NCBI GenBank assembly: GCA_932294295.1
Contig: OW028583.1
Coordinates: 3,359,501 to 3,423,500 of the forward strand
Length of the DNA: 64,000 nucleotides
Reading direction: 5' to 3'
Source of the DNA: Alitta virens
Lineage: Eukaryota > Annelida > Polychaeta > Phyllodocida > Nereididae
Part shown: piece after piece, positions 12,501-21,644 of the stretch
How the letters are laid out: every line of letters begins with the position of its first letter
Numbering within the stretch: position 1 is the stretch's first letter
Made by a program: the position numbers and the translations under genes
The notes under the pieces: generated by a model
Told to the model about the DNA's origin: nothing
Database searches by the model: none
What the model saw: the letters and a program-made list of their open reading frames with translations, nothing else

Positions 12501-15304
12501 GTTCGAGGACAAGAGAATCTCCCGTAGTGACAGTTTTTGTGGTTGGATCGCTTGGACCCGTGTAAATAATATCTGTAATAAAATAAAAAGAAAGATATTG
12601 AATTTCGATCAATTCTAACGCGTTATAATGAATATTTTCGCTTGAATAATTCCACTTCATGAACATTTATTACGATAACTTCAGTTACACTCCACTGAGA
12701 TTTTTGTTCTGAGCGGGATATAACCAACGAAAATGTTAATTAACTCCCTCCTGAGTGCAAACTGAATTAGTTTTGCGCATTACAGGCAGTCAAACAAAAC
12801 AAACAATCAAATTAGTAAATATGGCTAATGGAGTATAAGTTAGTTATGTCCCTCATAGTTGGGAGTTTAAGCCCTCGGCATCGGGATATAACCAATATAA
12901 ATGTTAACTCCCTCTTATTCGTGATATAACTATTACTTATCCAGCAGAAAGCAAAACTTATTTACCTGAACTATGTCATTTTCATTAAATAGTTTCATCC
13001 AGAGTAGGAGGGAGTTTAACTTACATTTTTGGTTGGTTATATCCCGACGCAGAAGCAACAAAATGTTGGTTAACTCCTGGCTATGCAGGAGTCAAGTCCA
13101 GACTATGAGGGATATAACTAACTTATAGACCATTAGGCATATTTACTAATTAGCTATTTCGATTTGTTTTACTGCTCTTATTAAATACAGTTTGCACTTC
13201 GGAAGGATAACTAACATTTTTGTTGGTTATATCCCTCCTAAGAAAGGTACCATGTTGGAGTGTACAACGCATAGTAATTACTTACAACAAAGTACCAGGA
13301 ATAAGTAATAGTTATATCTCCACTATGAGGGATAAAACTAACTTACACTCTATTAGGCATTTTTAAGAATTTGTTTGTTTTGTTTTATTGCCTTTATTAT
13401 ATAAAACAAATTCAGTTTGCACTCAGGAGGGAGTTAACTAACATTTTCGTTGGTTATTGTCCACTCAGAACAAAAGGAAAAAGTCTTAGTGGAGTATAAT
13501 AACTAGTTTATTCAGTTTAAAATCCTGACTAACTGTGGAACTTTTAGAATACACTCAGCTTAAATTTAACTTTCTAAATAGAAATAAGTTGATTCAGATG
13601 ACTTCATTATAACTATATTTGTTGATTGGCAACCTAGTCTTATTATTTTTTCATTATTGTTTGTCATCTACTAAACATAGATGACTGCATTCAACAACTG
13701 ACAACCTTTGTTTATTGTATATTCTCTTGATTGTTTAATAATTATCACATTTTGGCAACAACAAAAACTGACATACTTGCTTGTTTGACCTGAACCTTGG
13801 CACTGACAACTGTGCCATACTTGTTGGATGCTTGACAAGTATAATTGCCATTTTCTGTGTGACCTATGGCAGGCTCTATGACAATGTTACCACTGTTTGG
13901 AGGGTCCACAGTAATTCTCCCTTTGATCTCTAGTAATTCTCCATCCTTGAACCAGGTACATCTGAAATAAAACGAATGCAAGAGACTTTCTTAACTCCAG
14001 TGGTATACACCTTGGCTGGGACCTGCCTGTGTGTGTGTGATTAGGGCTTTACGTCCTGTATTTCTGCACCAGTTGGGCTAATTAGGACAGGCAGAGACCA
14101 TGGCTGGGACCTGCCTAAGCGTAAACGCGATAGGCAGGTCGGGTCTACCTATCCCACATGGCTGATTGGCTAAGCACTGAATTTTCTGATTGGCTGTGCT
14201 ATTTTTAGACTGGGGAACACGTTCCGATCCACGCATTTTCAATGTTAAAGGCAGAGATGCGCACGCACGCTACCGGGAGGAATCCCTCCCGGTTAATGGC
14301 AGCCCCTACCTGGGTACTGCATCAGCTAGTTGCAGTGGGCCAGCGAAGGTATATACCTAGCTTGCATGAAGCCATTAGAGTGCGACCTTGGTCAAGCACT
14401 CTACGATGAAGTTCTTTATACTGAGCAGCCCTGAATTCAGCAAGACATATATAAGTCCTTCCTCTCTTCTTATTATTCGTTTTGCTTTTCAGACATAGTA
14501 GATCATAACTAACTGATTCTCAGGGAAATAACAGAACTTGAATGATAAGATGTCAAATATACATTGAAATGCACTAAAAATAGGATGCAGTGTGCTTCAG
14601 CCAATCATAGTCAAGGGCGGGAACTTTTTCAGCCAATAGAATTGCAGTATTCTGTCGTAGCCACCTGGTGGAAATATGGAGAACCTACCGTGAAAATCCT
14701 CTATTGCCATCACAGTATATATAGTCTGGGTAGATTGAAGCAGTGGTTTAAGCAAGACCTGCTCATTTCTACCAAGCCATAGCATATTCGATTTTTTGCA
14801 GATAAGTTCAACACACCCACATAGAATTTCGATAATCATGCAGACATTACACAGCACACTGGTGAGACAGCTCAATGGCATTTTACTTATATTTACTTAT
14901 AGCAATGCATTTCATGTTTAACGGGCGCGTATTTTGACGAATCGCCAAGACTCTTGGCTGAAAGATCATCGCAATGCTTTTAAATTAGTTATTTTTTGAT
15001 TCCATGCACTGACCACATTCATAGTCGCGTTATCATACAAAACTTCATCATGCAAAAAAAAGAGAGAATTATCGGAAATACTGCGGAAGCGGTTGAATCA
15101 GGGATGAGATTTTAGGTGAAGTTTTCTTATTGTGGACTACTTGAATTGGACTTCCGCAAGGTTTACTATACTTTTCATAGTGCAATATTAATACTCACTT
15201 GGGCTCAGGGATTCCAGTGGCTTTGCACTTCAGATCAATTCTATCCTGTGCCTTGAACACAATGTCCCTTTTAGGGAATTTAACGATATTAGGTGGGAGA
15301 CGCA
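558..15304 (-). CDS. L1CAM/neuroglian-like cell-adhesion protein, five Ig domains plus transmembrane segment, 3' end outside window
   Basis: Twelve exons on the minus strand join in phase (585 residues): 15304-15199, 13961-13777, 12572-12375, 11466-11332, 9210-9108, 6668-6481, 5265-5134, 4503-4327, 3791-3646, 2242-2053, 1561-1442, 633-558. All have AG acceptors and GT donors. Each Ig domain is split over two exons, as in vertebrate L1CAM genes. Ig1 starts near LPPNIVKFP with Cys in DLKCKA and YTCQAS. Ig2 has KLYFANI but no cysteine. Ig3 and Ig4 (SNKHGEASASAYLNV) follow. The fifth domain, with FTCKARTDP and WWHNN, resembles L1 Ig6. The membrane helix starts DVWWILLLILLL and is followed by RRNRGEAYPVDEKE, the L1-family juxtamembrane signature. 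By family knowledge this is a neuronal/epithelial surface adhesion molecule coupled to ankyrin and ERM proteins; the ankyrin-binding FIGQY part would lie left of the window. No FNIII exon fits in the gaps. Family assignment is strong; the missing domains are inferred. Confidence 0.85.
634..1441 (-). other. intron of the L1-like gene
   Basis: This stretch lies between the transmembrane exon and the first cytoplasmic exon. Apart from the CRE pair I see no exon, repeat or RNA gene in it. Confidence 0.6.
985..1038. promoter_or_regulatory. two perfect CRE-type palindromes (TGACGTCA)
   Basis: TGACGTCA occurs at 985-992 and 1031-1038, 46 bp apart, in an intron of the L1-like gene. CRE octamers bind CREB/ATF bZIP factors. 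Six more copies occur in the window (1719, 3025, 5458, 5485, 12075, 37025). Binding is not shown by sequence alone. Confidence 0.45.
1623..1913. mobile_element. MITE with about 45-bp imperfect terminal inverted repeats (family M1)
   Basis: The left end reads TTAGTATACTGGGAAAATGC and continues GGACC..TTATGACCATATTTAG. The right end, reverse-complemented, carries the same GGACCcAAAttTATG.CCATATTT pattern. The interior has a CRE octamer at 1719. A second copy lies at 5400-5605, supporting a dispersed non-autonomous DNA transposon. Both copies are in introns of the L1-like gene. Confidence 0.7.
2339..2805. mobile_element. hAT-like MITE with 8-bp target-site duplication
   Basis: It begins CAGGGTTGG and ends CCAACCCTG-like (GGCAACCCTG). 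The flanks TTCAGTGG (2331-2338) and TTCAGTTG (2806-2813) form an 8-bp duplication with one mismatch. An 8-bp duplication and CAGGG termini are hAT-superfamily traits. The interior is AT-rich with repeated AAATCGGATTTTTT blocks and no transposase. Confidence 0.8.
2814..3645 (-). other. intron sequence with CRE-like sites
   Basis: Remainder of the intron between the two halves of the fifth Ig domain. It holds a perfect TGACGTCA at 3025-3032 and several near matches (TGATGTCA near 3051, TGACATCA near 3220). No exon is apparent. Confidence 0.5.
4015..4284 (+). mobile_element. MITE, GTTAGTTTCAT family (M2)
   Basis: Its left end GTTAGTTTCATAAAATACGG pairs with the right end, whose reverse complement is GTTAGTTTCATTAAAAACGG. 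The length is 270 bp. Related copies occur at 27974, 30870, 49090 and 51975, and an inverted, interrupted copy at 19606-20187. No coding potential is seen, so it is non-autonomous. It sits between the Ig4 and fifth-Ig exons. Confidence 0.8.
4504..5133 (-). other. intron of the L1-like gene, no distinct element
   Basis: Intron inside Ig4. It contains pyrimidine-rich and C-rich runs near 4600-4740. I see no exon or repeat family here. Confidence 0.5.
5400..5605. mobile_element. MITE of family M1, second copy
   Basis: The left part GTGCAGTATGGCGAACCCAA and right part TTTGGATCCTCTATACTGTAC form inverted repeats and match the termini of the 1623-1913 element, including TTATGACCATATTTAG. Two TGACGTCA octamers lie inside, at 5458 and 5485. 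Confidence 0.7.
5930..6245. repeat. imperfect direct duplication of about 170 bp
   Basis: The block with GGCATATTTATTAATT, TTTACTGCTCT, CCAAGTCGGAGTATT and TTTAGGAGG occurs twice (about 5948-6065 and 6118-6235). Fragments also match the foldback element at 12689-13495, so these are remnants of the same family. Confidence 0.65.
6705..6866 (-). mobile_element. tRNA-derived SINE, family A (diverged)
   Basis: It matches the fuller copy at 15369-15557: TGTATTTCTGCACC, ATGGGGCTAA.TAGGACAGGCAGG, GGCTCGACC.TGAATTGA and CCCGGGACC. The tRNA-like head is on the minus strand and the body at the low-coordinate side. Confidence 0.75.
6870..7120 (+). mobile_element. tRNA-derived SINE, family B
   Basis: The head has a box-B-like GGGTTCGATCC. 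The family body follows: GAGCTACATCTCAGCTGGATG, GAGGTGCCTTGTA, TGCTGAGGCAAGTAAAA and TAAGCTGACTGAGCTTCAGACC. It is a diverged copy of the element at 8505-8850. Confidence 0.75.
7365..7475 (+). mobile_element. SINE family B fragment
   Basis: Only the middle of the element is present (GGTCCCTTGTACTCAGTGTC and TATGCTGATGCAAGTAAAAG, then CCCCATCC). Confidence 0.6.
7476..8504 (-). other. intron within Ig3 of the L1-like gene, no gene seen
   Basis: AT-rich sequence between two SINE-B copies. I see no exon with splice signals and no named repeat. Confidence 0.5.
8505..8850 (+). mobile_element. tRNA-derived SINE, family B (near complete)
   Basis: The head GTGGCCTATTGGTTAAGG resembles a tRNA box A and GGATTCGATCCC a box B. 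A body of about 230 bp follows, ending TAAGCTGACTAAGCTTCAG and a GAGACATTAGACATAAGACA tail. This is the best copy for defining the family. Pol III transcription is inferred from the boxes. Confidence 0.85.
9406..9418. repeat. poly-G tract
   Basis: A run of 13 or more G within an intron. Similar G-runs recur near 21150, 30450, 43210, 46025 and 51570. Confidence 0.8.
9792..9861. repeat. 18-bp tandem repeat, 4 copies
   Basis: The unit GACATTGAAATTTGCCAA is repeated four times with C/T variants. It lies in an intron of the L1-like gene. Confidence 0.9.
10735..11312. repeat. 75-bp tandem repeat, about 7-8 copies
   Basis: The unit contains GGATAGACATGTATCTAAC, AACAATTCC, TCAGCAAATAGCCAATGAAA and CACGAACCCAGCTCA. 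The three copies nearest 11300 are spaced exactly 75 bp (11111, 11186, 11261); copies decay leftward. The array ends about 20 bp from the splice donor of the Ig2 exon at 11332. Confidence 0.9.
11871..12268. mobile_element. MITE with TTAA target duplication (Kolobok/piggyBac type)
   Basis: Left terminus AGCTGCACTGTCTGTCAAAT and right terminus ATTTGACAGACAGTGCACCT are inverted repeats of about 22 bp with one or two mismatches. TTAA flanks both sides (11867-11870 and 12269-12272). TTAA duplication is typical of piggyBac and Kolobok. There is no ORF inside; a CRE octamer lies at 12075. Confidence 0.85.
12689..13495. mobile_element. foldback-like element with about 80-bp inverted repeats
   Basis: The left arm runs from ACTCCACTGAG through TGTTCTGAG, ATAACCAACGAAAATGTTA and CTCCCTCCTGAGTGCAAACTG. 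The right arm, reverse-complemented, repeats the same order with few changes. Shorter subrepeats of the arms (GGTTATATCCC, GGAGGGAGTT) recur inside. No ORF is present. Confidence 0.8.
14036..14110 (-). mobile_element. SINE family A fragment
   Basis: Matches the body end of family A: GATTAGGGCTTTACGTCCTG, TATTTCTGCACC and TGGGCTAATTAGGACAGGC. Confidence 0.75.
14395..14730 (-). repeat. dispersed repeat with CTCF-like core (family R1)
   Basis: In reverse complement this matches 28590-28925 and 49700-50035: GGATTTTCACGG, TTTCCACCAGGTGGCTA, CTATTGGCTGAAAAAG, GATTGGCTGAAG and TGCTGAATTCAG. CCACCAGGTGGC at 14661-14672 fits the CTCF core consensus, and two CCAAT boxes lie nearby. Confidence 0.65.
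14740..15198 (-). other. intron within Ig1, no element recognised
   Basis: Between the R1 repeat and the first Ig1 exon I see no further exon or repeat family. Confidence 0.5.
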
Positions 15305-15368
15305 CTGAAATGAAGAATATCATTTTTAAAGATGGCGCTATACAAATATATATTTTAATTATTTTCAA

Positions 15369-15557
15369 GTGGGTGGGTGGGTGCATTAGGATTTTACATC
15401 CAGTATTGCTGCACCTGATGGGCTAATTAGGACAGGCAGGGACCATGGCAGGGAGATTAAGGAAGAAACAGCCATCCAACATAGGCTCGACCGGGAATTG
15501 AACCCGGGACCCAGTGGTTGGAAGCCCAGCACTACCACTGAGCTATGTCCCCACCCC
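15369..15557 (-). mobile_element. tRNA-derived SINE, family A (most complete copy)
   Basis: On the minus strand it starts GGGGACATAGCTCAGTGGTA (box A like TAGCTCAGTGGTAG), then GGGTTCAATTCCCGGTCGAG (box B). The body has CATGGTCCCTGCCTGTCCTA and the end GGTGCAGCAATACTGG. Other copies are at 6705, 14036, 17655, 34937 and 57325. Confidence 0.9.
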
Positions 15558-15754
15558 CTTGTTTGTCAGGTAACATGAGTCAATAATAGAATACCAGGAA
15601 AAGACAAAAATTTATAAAAAAAAAGATACATGCATAATATATATGTAGAGTCAAACCAGTATACAGCCTTCCAAGGGTATTAAATACAAGTGAACTTCAG
15701 TCCACGGAGTCCAGAGGATAACTATGCAAAATAGTGGCTGTTCACAGCCGATTT

Positions 15755-16032
15755 TAATGTCTCAGCGCTATGGGGTCTGAACTCTGAAGATTAGTCAGCT
15801 TATATAACCAGCTGCCTGAGGCAGACGTAATGAGATGATGAGCCTTGGAGTCAACACCATGTCAAATTTACCCCATGATTGGAGTCTTTTTCTTGCCTCA
15901 GCATATACCGAGTACAAGCTTAAGGCACCTCCAATTTAACATCTGATGCATTCGACATCCAGCTGAGATGTAGCTCACGAGGAGTGCCCAGGCCGAGGGT
16001 CAAACCCGGGACCTTCAGCAGAGATGGTCAAT
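15755..16032 (-). mobile_element. SINE family B, interrupted by the hAT-like MITE at 16033
   Basis: The reverse complement carries GCTGAAGGTCCCGGG, GAGCTACATCTCAGCTGGAT, TGCTGAGGCAAG and CTGACTAATCTTCAGAG. The head is cut by the following element. Confidence 0.8.
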
Positions 16033-16338
16033 CAGGGTTCCCACAGAAATCATGAAATTAAATTCCATGACTTTTCCATGACCATTCACAGAATTTCCCT
16101 GACTTTCTTTCGATAAAATCTGCACAGCAAAGTCAACGATTGCAAAATATAACAGATTCCACACACCCCTTGCAGCCGTCCTCACCACTCATTTTATTGC
16201 AGACAATGCTTTTTTTCTTCTTCTAAAATTCCATGACTTTTCCATGAACTTTTTAAAATTTCTATTATTCCATGACTTTTCCATGACAACCAATTTTTCC
16301 AAGATTTTCCAGGATTTTCCATGACTGTGGGAACCCTG
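16033..16338. mobile_element. hAT-like MITE with 14-bp perfect inverted repeats
   Basis: The termini are CAGGGTTCCCACAG and CTGTGGGAACCCTG, perfect inverted repeats. Inside, CCATGACTTTTCCATGA blocks recur. It is inserted in a family B SINE; the flanks GTCAAT and GCCAAT may be a decayed duplication. Confidence 0.85.
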
Positions 16339-17654
16339 GCCAATGCAAAATTAGGGAGCGCATTAACAATTAGGTTCAGCTGTAGTGAGGGTAGGTTTGA
16401 CTATACATACATTTTTCTTTATTTTGTTGTGTTAAATACACCCATTAGGCAACGGTTTTTTTATCCTTCGTTTCTCGACACCGCCAGCCAAACTTTTGCA
16501 GTGCCGCTCAATCAATAAATCAACAATTGCACATTTATTTATGAAAAAAACTTTCTATTTTTTTTTATTTTCCGACTGACCGTCTCATGAAAAACGGTCC
16601 GAGAAAGTTCCGAGAAACATAAGATCAAAAAACCGTGGCCTAACATCAATGTTGTGAGATGTATCTCATATATTTAAAACAATGCTTTTGACCTCATATT
16701 TACCCAACGGCTACCTGAAAACCAACTCCCCATACACCATTTTCATGTGGCAGCCCTAAGGACATTGACCTCATGCTCATACATCATATATTGTCACATC
16801 ATTACTAGACCATTGTTCTTGCACTCTGTGACCTCACCATGGCCGTTGTCTACTGAGAGCGTCACAATATTATATCTGAGTGCAGAGACAGGTCAATAAG
16901 GCAAAAGTGCCAAAATGGCTGCCCTATGAAGAGGGTGTATAAAAATCTCCCAAATAAATTGAAAATTGAATTACGTTACAGTTAATGAACAGTTAATGAA
17001 CATTATAAAACCACATTCATACAAGACACACTAAATACTAACACAAAACAGACAAGACATATTACAAACAAAACATACAGGCCTGTCACAATCATGCATA
17101 TAAAATCTGCAGAGCAATTTGGAACTCAAACACAACCACATTATTCATCAAATCTTAATAGCCATGTCACTCCAATTAAAGAAATAATATCGAAATATAA
17201 AAAAAAAATCTGCAGAGCAATTTGGAACTAAAAAAACACCCACATTATTCATCAAATTTAAATATTCACAAATCACAAACACACTCAAGCCACGTCACTT
17301 CAAATTAAGAAACTAATAAGTATAATATATCGAAGTATAAAAAAAAATTAAAAAAGGACCCAAAATATGTAATTTACAGTGAATAATTTTTTAGCTGTAG
17401 GATCAAAAAATAAAAATAAAACGGACACCAAATTTAAACGCAGTTGGATTCTGGCCATATTATTTTACCACACCATCGAGACAACCTCGCACAAAGTTGT
17501 ACCAAGTGCGGGTCTATTGTACACCTCACAATTAAGACCACCTCACTATTAAGATAAGTATTTATTTTAATATCCTAACATCTGATTTTAATAGCGGAGG
17601 GTGAGGAGGCCAACATGCACTTTTTTCAGGCTAAAAGCTGGTGATATCGGGTGA
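16339..17654 (-). other. first large intron, AT-rich, minor repeats
   Basis: Contains a near-duplicate pair with CTGCAGAGCAATTTGGAACT (about 17106 and 17209) and ACCTCACTATTAAGA near 17540, related to the block at 24990-25265. No gene seen. Confidence 0.5.
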
Positions 17655-17800
17655 GGTATTGTCAGAGATGCCAAGTCCTGTATTTCTGCACCAGTTGGGC
17701 TAATTAGGACAGGCAGGGACCATGGCAATGAGACGAAGGATGAAACAGCCATCCAACATAGGCTCGACCGGGAATTGAACCCGGGACCCAGCGGTTGGAG
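17655..17800 (-). mobile_element. SINE family A, partial
   Basis: CCTGTATTTCTGCACCAGTT through GGGAATTGAACCCGGGACCC matches the 15369 copy; the box-A end is missing. Confidence 0.8.
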
Positions 17801-18068
17801 TTTTGGCTCTTTCCAAACAGTTTACATTAAAATGTTAAAGATTTATTCTGGTCCTCATTGCGTGAGTTACATTAAAATGAAGAAAATACTGAAGTCCAGA
17901 AGAGTGAGGCAGCAACCAAATGCGTGAGACTCACACTGAATGCGTGAGACTTGGCATGTCTAGGCTGAATTCAGTAAAAGTGCATATTGGTTGACTTTCA
18001 ATCCGCCATTTGTTACATTCTACACCCCAAGTCTATGTCCATCTTTCTTGGCTTTGGAAAAGATGACT

Positions 18069-18225
18069 AATATCACCAACCAATATATCGATCACCAACC
18101 AATATATCGATCACCAACCAATATAAATATTTGTTGGTCCTGTCACATGGTACTCTACATGCACTGTGATTGGTTTTAGAAAAAGTGACCAATATCACCA
18201 ACCAATATGAGTATTTATTGGTACT
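18069..18225. repeat. short direct repeats (CACCAACCAATAT)
   Basis: CACCAACCAATAT occurs four times (three times at an 18-20 bp period, then once about 90 bp later within a second block with GTCAC.TGGTA.TC). Confidence 0.75.
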
Positions 18226-19605
18226 GTCACGTGGTAGTCCATGCAGCAGTTGATAGGCTGTTACAATTTAGGTGTAGAATATTCTTCGATATTTCTAAGT
18301 ACTATTAATGAACAATTAAAAAATGTATCACAATAATGATGTGTTTTTATGCAATTTATTTTACTGCCAAATGCAATGAAGTGTAGCTCAAACATTGCCT
18401 CGTGACATCATGGTTTGCTCGGGCGATTTCAAAAGTCAATTTAAAGACAGGAAAGCAACAAAATAGTTTTCAACCAGCCATAACAGCTCATTGATTGGCT
18501 ATAATTAGTTTTAACCTTCAACTTTACAACTCAGACCCTGGGGGAGTAAAGTTTATCATCATTTCTATTCCTCTTTGCGTTGTATTGATACTAATTCAAA
18601 TTAATTTTGAAATAAAAAAAATAAAAAAATTCTGATCTTTATCTCACTCATCTCACCCTCATAATTGGTCATGTAACTAGTGGTCTCAAAATAACTTTGA
18701 ATTAAGTTCTTAGACCACCAGTCATCATCATTGCTGTCAAAATATGTTTTTCCTTAATTATAGCAATAAAGAATCATATCAATTAAAACAAAAGAACATT
18801 TACACATGTCCAGGAATTCAAAACAATTGGTAGCAAACACGAGTGCAAATTGAGCTTGAATACACTTCATTGCATCAGACTATAACAGTGGTGTGGTCTT
18901 ATATATGCAAGTGTACCATACTTACTCGAACCGTCTGAATTACATTGCACACAAAAAAAGAAAAAATATATACTTTCTATATATAGAACAAAGCAATATA
19001 CATAGTATCATATTATGCAATATTGCAATAAATATTACATGTTCTTTTTATGGCAATTGTGACCTACATGGACTGATATTTGGTCATTCATTCATGATTC
19101 ATGTTTATGAAGAGCTTGAAACGGTTTTCCTCAGCCAGGGGGCTTTGAAATTTATGTGTTTTTTTTTTTTTCATATATTGACTCTTTTTATATTTTTTCT
19201 CACACTTAACCAGGTCATCTAGACCTTTGGCTGTTGTCTGCACTTAGACAAAAATCTGTTGTTATAGTTTTGGTGCCAGCCAAATTGAGGGCTCTTTTTC
19301 CAACTAGGTCTCTCACTTTTCGTTTTTTTATCCCTCTTTTTAAACTAAATTGTCACCCAGTGCCAAACACAAAATCATTTACATTTCAAAATTCAAATTG
19401 TCATAGATATATTAGATACATACCATCTGCCTGGCCAATTACAAAACATGAGATTGAGGCTATTGTTATGATTGTTCTCACAACGAGGCTGTCAATTGTT
19501 CTTGCAAACATTGTGGTCCAATATTACATATATGTTGTCTATGTAGAGTCTGGAAATAGAAGAAAAAAAGTATTATAAAACCAGGTCATTTGTGATCATA
19601 TTATA
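18226..19605 (-). other. intron sequence without recognisable gene
   Basis: AT-rich; the open frames here lack family motifs and splice context. I see nothing I would annotate. Confidence 0.5.
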
Positions 19606-20187
19606 CAGTTTCATTACAAACGGCCGGTCAAATTGAACCTAGAGCAAGCTAGACAACATCTGCTATACTGTGCTACCTACCTGCCACTAAACGGAACTGT
19701 CTGGCTATACCTGGCTACTCAAAGCCGGATCTAAAAGTACATGCGGCATAAGTTGAGAGTTATGCATGTCTATTGCAAATTCATATTTATGATAACTAAG
19801 ATAAATTTCTTGCATTCACCAAGATTTATATCTTATCAGTGGTGGTAGGCGAAATTAAAAATTAAAAACTTCCAAATTGAAATAATTTTTTTACCACAAA
19901 ATTTCTTATAACATTTCAAATTTAACCTCCTTTTTTACCACAACAATTCATCTTCAATTTATGAAATATGATATCTTTCAATCATCATTTAAGGCTTTTT
20001 TTAAACTTTAAGTTGCAATATTGATGTTAAATGTCATCAAGGGGAAGCCCTCAACAGTGTCTAATTAGTCTTAGAATTATGTCTTCAAAATAAATAAAAA
20101 TGTTCTGAGTTCTTAGCCAGTAATATCTACAGCCAGGAATAGGTTGCTACAGCTGTCTAGAGTTGGCCATATTTTTTGAAACTAAAA
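19606..20187 (-). mobile_element. MITE of family M2 in inverted orientation, split by unrelated sequence
   Basis: The left end GTTTCATTACAAACGGCCGG and the right end GGCCATATTTTTTGAAACTAA (pairing with TTAGTTTCA) are the two ends of the GTTAGTTTCAT family reversed. About 350 bp of other sequence separates the end blocks (about 19750-20110). Confidence 0.65.
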
Positions 20188-21002
20188 GCTAGCAGAGCTG
20201 ACTAAAAAAAATGGAATCGGCAAATCGCTACCGTGCCTTTTTGACTCACTATATTTCCATAGCGCTGGTGTGAGCTCTTAAGCCCCGGTGGTCATACAAG
20301 TGTTAATAAAATGCTCTCCAGCAGGGAGTTGAGAAAGACACTAGATTGGCCTGTACAATTTTAAGTCAACAAAATTAATTTTTCTCTGAGCAAAGAACAA
20401 AAATAAATTCAGTGCAATCTGATCTGGTTATTACGTTTCATAAACATATTAAAGGCAATATCAATCATTCAATATAAACGGATTAAAATGGTTTTTAGCG
20501 TGCACATATTCCCATGAAAATCCTGTTGAGACCATGAATGTGTGTCTGTGAGAAAAGTAGTGTGTAAATATTCAATGTTTTTTTCTTTTTTCAAATCTGC
20601 ATGTCTGTGTGAATAGAACCTCTGTACAGTGTCTTGGCTCTCAAGAAGCACAGCTCAGCTCAAATAAAAATAAAAACACTCACAGACAATTGTGAATAAG
20701 CATGATATACTGAGGGGGTGCTGTTATTAATTTCAGATAAATTGTCCAAACCTTAAAGAATTTTCTGTACCCTAAACAGCCTCTATTCTAACAGAACTTG
20801 ACCCCACACCTGACTACGGTTAGAGGTCTTGTACAGCCCCAGAGGGGTATTATAACAGCTCTTTTGTGCACCCTGCATAGGGGTAAAATTGTATTAGGTA
20901 TAACAGTTACCCCTTTCTGGTTATCAAATGAATCTGACTTAATTTAATTATTATGGGACAGAATTTCAGTGTTATATAGGTCTAACTATGAATCTCTCTT
21001 GG

Positions 21003-21075
21003 GAGTAAGTAAGTAAGTAAGTAACTTAGTAAGTAAGTAAGCAAGTAAGTAAGTTAAGTATGTAATTTGTAAGTA
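21003..21075. repeat. (GTAA)n microsatellite
   Basis: Imperfect AAGTAAGTAAGTAAGTAA tract. Confidence 0.9.
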
Positions 21076-21129
21076 TGTAAGTAAGGGCAAGAAGAGTCAA
21101 GTAGAGTCAGCTAAATGTATCTCTATCTC

Positions 21130-21200
21130 TGTAGGTAGCGGATCCAGGGAGGGGGGGGGGGGGGTTGATGTTTAAACTCCCCCCCCCCTTCTTTGGCCAA
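21130..21200. repeat. GGATCC/poly-G palindromic short element
   Basis: GTAGCGGATCCAGGG, a long G-run, a TTGATGTTTAAACT spacer, then a long C-run. Similar elements at 30440 and 51550 suggest a small dispersed foldback repeat. Confidence 0.6.
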
Positions 21201-21352
21201 ATCTATCCATCTATCTATCTATCAATATATCTAACTATCTAAATAACTATCTATCTACCTACCTACCTACCTGTCTATCTATCAATCTATCTGTCTATCA
21301 TTCTAACTACCTATCTATCTATTTACCTATCTACCTATCCATCTATCTATAA
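21195..21352. repeat. (TCTA)n microsatellite
   Basis: CTATCTATCTAT and CTACCTACCTACC variants over about 150 bp. Confidence 0.9.
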
Positions 21353-21644
21353 AACTGACTTTACCCTTTACCCTCAGGCATTCTGTTTCACCCCATCCCA
21401 CAAAGTGACCACAAAGTGACCACAAAGGATGGGGTAATTGCGATGGTAATTTATGGTAATGATGTGGTCAGCTCATGTGCAAATTACCAATCCAAACACT
21501 ACCATCCTAAATGTTATACAGAAGAAAGATTACAACTGAATTTTAAATTGTACAAATTGTAGTACACAAACAAAAAGGATGTTAAATATTATTATGTAAA
21601 TGTGAAAGTAGTTCTTTAGAAAAAAACAAGATTTATACATATGT

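Noticed and set aside
15484..15557. Possible tRNA gene (box A and box B on the minus strand)
   Set aside because: No complete cloverleaf, and the sequence is attached to the family A SINE body found at other sites.
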